Origin: Symbiodinium natans
Taxonomy: Eukaryota > Sar > Dinophyceae > Suessiales > Symbiodiniaceae
Direction of reading: 5' to 3'
Assembly (NCBI GenBank): GCA_905221605.1
Contig: CAJNDS010002190.1
Coordinates: forward strand, 235,001 to 275,000
DNA: 40,000 nt
The translations under genes were made by a program, and so were the position numbers. Position 1 is the first letter of the stretch. Each line of letters starts with the position of its first letter. This document shows, piece by piece, positions 39,734 through 40,000 of the stretch. Under the pieces are notes generated by a model that made no database searches, was not told the DNA's origin, and saw only the letters and a list, made by a program, of their open reading frames with translations.

Positions 39734-40000
39734 TTAAAGTGAAGACTTTGGATATAGGACCCTCACTGCCCTTCGCCATCTACGACGATGCGTGCGAGTG
39801 GACCCAATTTTGGTAAAAATGGGCGTGATGAGGCAAGTGCACGATCCGCACTAGATCAACAAACGCCCCAAGACCCTACACGCGCCTTCAGCAAGTAGGC
39901 GTCCGAAACCCCCTAAGCCCTTGAGCCTTAAACCCTTAAGACTCTTAAAACCCTTAACACCCTTAAAACCCTCAATACCCTTAAAACCCTTGAAACCCTT

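Noticed and set aside
1-40000. CRISPR array
   Set aside because: Regular spacing of repeats is absent; repeats are 7-mers in tandem, and the organism is eukaryotic.
1-40000. tRNA, rRNA or spliced-leader genes
   Set aside because: I saw no cloverleaf, no rRNA-like block and no clear dinoflagellate spliced-leader sequence, though a covariance-model scan was not possible.

Overview
The window looks like nuclear DNA of a dinoflagellate, or a close alveolate relative. The evidence is: dozens of interspersed plant/alveolate-type telomeric heptamers (TTTAGGG on either strand), very short exons, introns with GC or GA donors as well as GT, many short inverted-repeat elements flanked by target-site duplications ('introners'), and a non-LTR reverse transcriptase fragment. 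There is no prokaryotic gene organisation. The species cannot be named from sequence alone.

Layout. Almost the whole window alternates between 50-300 bp unique segments and (TTTAGGG)n or (CCCTAAA)n arrays. The arrays have a stop codon in every frame every 21 nt, so they cannot be translated. Where I could chain unique segments, they behave as exons and the arrays sit inside introns. Best-supported chains: (i) a plus-strand gene 3' end at about 2.5-3.05 kb; (ii) a minus-strand gene at about 3.7-4.5 kb, convergent with it; (iii) a minus-strand ankyrin-repeat protein at 10.99-13.58 kb in seven exons, the clearest gene here; (iv) a small plus-strand gene end at 27.54-27.78 kb, whose intron is nearly pure telomeric repeat; (v) a minus-strand gene end at 28.28-28.76 kb; (vi) a minus-strand elongation-factor-G-family gene running from 39.04 kb down to 35.67 kb in 37-63 nt exons, with its N-terminal part off the window or unrecognised. 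Weaker exon-like segments are listed with low confidence, because many short segments are open on both strands.

Mobile sequence. At least nine families of short (50-330 bp) non-autonomous inverted-repeat elements recur (called A to I here). Several demonstrably form introns. In the ankyrin gene all six introns restore the reading frame exactly, and five have a short repeat at both edges, so that GC or GA donors and AG acceptors fall at matching positions. Telomeric arrays have also landed inside these elements and inside introns, several times flanked by 9-30 bp direct repeats, as expected if they were added at staggered breaks.

The most notable inference is that telomeric repeat DNA is being used as bulk intron sequence, together with an active or recently active introner system. 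This rests on hand translation and hand splicing; transcript data would settle it.
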